Shown here: one piece after another, positions 7,704-8,122 of the stretch
Layout of the letters: each line of letters opens with the position of its first letter
Position numbering within the stretch: the stretch's first letter is position 1
Source: Acidimicrobiia bacterium
GTDB lineage: Bacteria; Actinomycetota; Acidimicrobiia; Acidimicrobiales; Ilumatobacteraceae
Reading direction: 5' to 3'
DNA length: 8,122 bases
Assembly (NCBI GenBank): GCA_030425785.1
Contig: JAUHYJ010000148.1
Coordinates: 1 to 8,122, forward strand
Notes under the pieces: generated by a model
Database searches by the model: none
What the model was told of the DNA's origin: nothing
What the model saw: only the letters and a program-made list of their open reading frames with translations
Program-made: the position numbers and the translations under genes

Positions 7704-8122
7704 CGATCGTCGACCGACCCGACGCCCACGACGAATTGCTGCTCGTCGAGCTCGAACCCGTGCGCCGAGCACTGATCGCCGACGCGCGCAGCGAGGCGGA
7801 GCGACGGCTGGCCGCAGCGCGGACCGATTCCGAGCAGATGGTCGCCGCGGCGAACGCCGAGGTCGATGCGGACGTCGACCGTGCTCGCCGCAAGGCGATC
7901 GCATCGGCAGAGGCGCGCGCCGACGCCCAGCTGACCGAGGCGCGCCATCGCTCGCGGGCTGCCGTGCTCGCTGCCCGCGCCGACCTGCGTCGGGCGCTCG
8001 ACGAGCGGGTGCGGGCCCGACTCGCCGCCGTCCCGGACGATCCGCGCTACCCCCGTCTGCTCGACCACCGGACCGCCCTCGCCCGCGCACAGCTGGGCGA
8101 CGACGCCGTGATGGACGAGGCC
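7700..8122 (+). CDS. ntpE: V/A-type ATPase peripheral-stalk subunit E (3'-partial)
   Basis: The reading frame opens at ATG 7700 in an ATGA overlap with subunit F and is still open at the window end; 141 residues are visible of a usual length near 190-200. Residues about 17-108 form a long charged Ala/Arg/Glu/Asp-rich helix with coiled-coil character (for example EAERRLAAARTDSEQMVAAA). Then DDPRYPRLLDHRTALARAQLGDDA (113-136) matches the start of the globular C-terminal domain that binds the catalytic head. It would pair with the G/H-like product encoded at 4403 to form the stator stalk, although the two genes are separated here by C, I, K and F. Catalytic A and B and subunit D are expected next. 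Confidence 0.8.
   Translation, partial: MTIVDRPDAHDELLLVELEPVRRALIADARSEAERRLAAARTDSEQMVAAANAEVDADVDRARRKAIASAEARADAQLTEARHRSRAAVLAARADLRRALDERVRARLAAVPDDPRYPRLLDHRTALARAQLGDDAVMDEA

Overview
The window is very GC-rich, gene-dense DNA, all coding on the + strand, with frequent GTG starts and 4-base start/stop overlaps. This points to a high-GC actinobacterium. An Acidimicrobiia-type (Ilumatobacter-like) source is plausible, but that is inference from composition and gene style. Two gene blocks are separated by the only real intergenic gap (3447-3550).

Block 1 (1-3446) is an aromatic ring-cleavage operon. It starts inside the large subunit of a two-component hydroquinone 1,2-dioxygenase (HapD/PnpD type; the four iron ligands recalled for PnpD are all present at the right spacing). 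It continues with the A and B subunits of a class I CoA-transferase and ends with maleylacetate reductase. Together they form a hydroquinone route: ring cleavage to 4-hydroxymuconic semialdehyde, oxidation to maleylacetate by a dehydrogenase not in this window, reduction to 3-oxoadipate, then CoA activation to 3-oxoadipyl-CoA. The dioxygenase small subunit and the semialdehyde dehydrogenase are expected upstream.

The gap holds a GC-rich hairpin just after the reductase stop (possible terminator), a GGG-N8-CCC element resembling a dormancy-regulator (DosR/DevR) site, a second small hairpin and a strong Shine-Dalgarno sequence.

Block 2 (3551-8122, running off the end) is a tandem-domain universal stress protein followed by a rotary V/A-type ATPase operon in the order G/H-like stalk, C, I, K (rotor ring), F, E (partial). 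Catalytic A and B and central-stalk D are missing and expected beyond 8122. The ATPase is the most unusual part. Subunit I is only 425 residues because its cytoplasmic N-terminal domain is about 130 residues. Subunit K has an extra N-terminal membrane hairpin and acidic/proline linker before a single proton-binding hairpin. Subunit F is only 72 residues. The six visible ATPase proteins contain just two lysines in about 1,240 residues. The linked stress protein and the possible DosR-like site suggest, as inference, an energy-stress or low-oxygen role for this ATPase.
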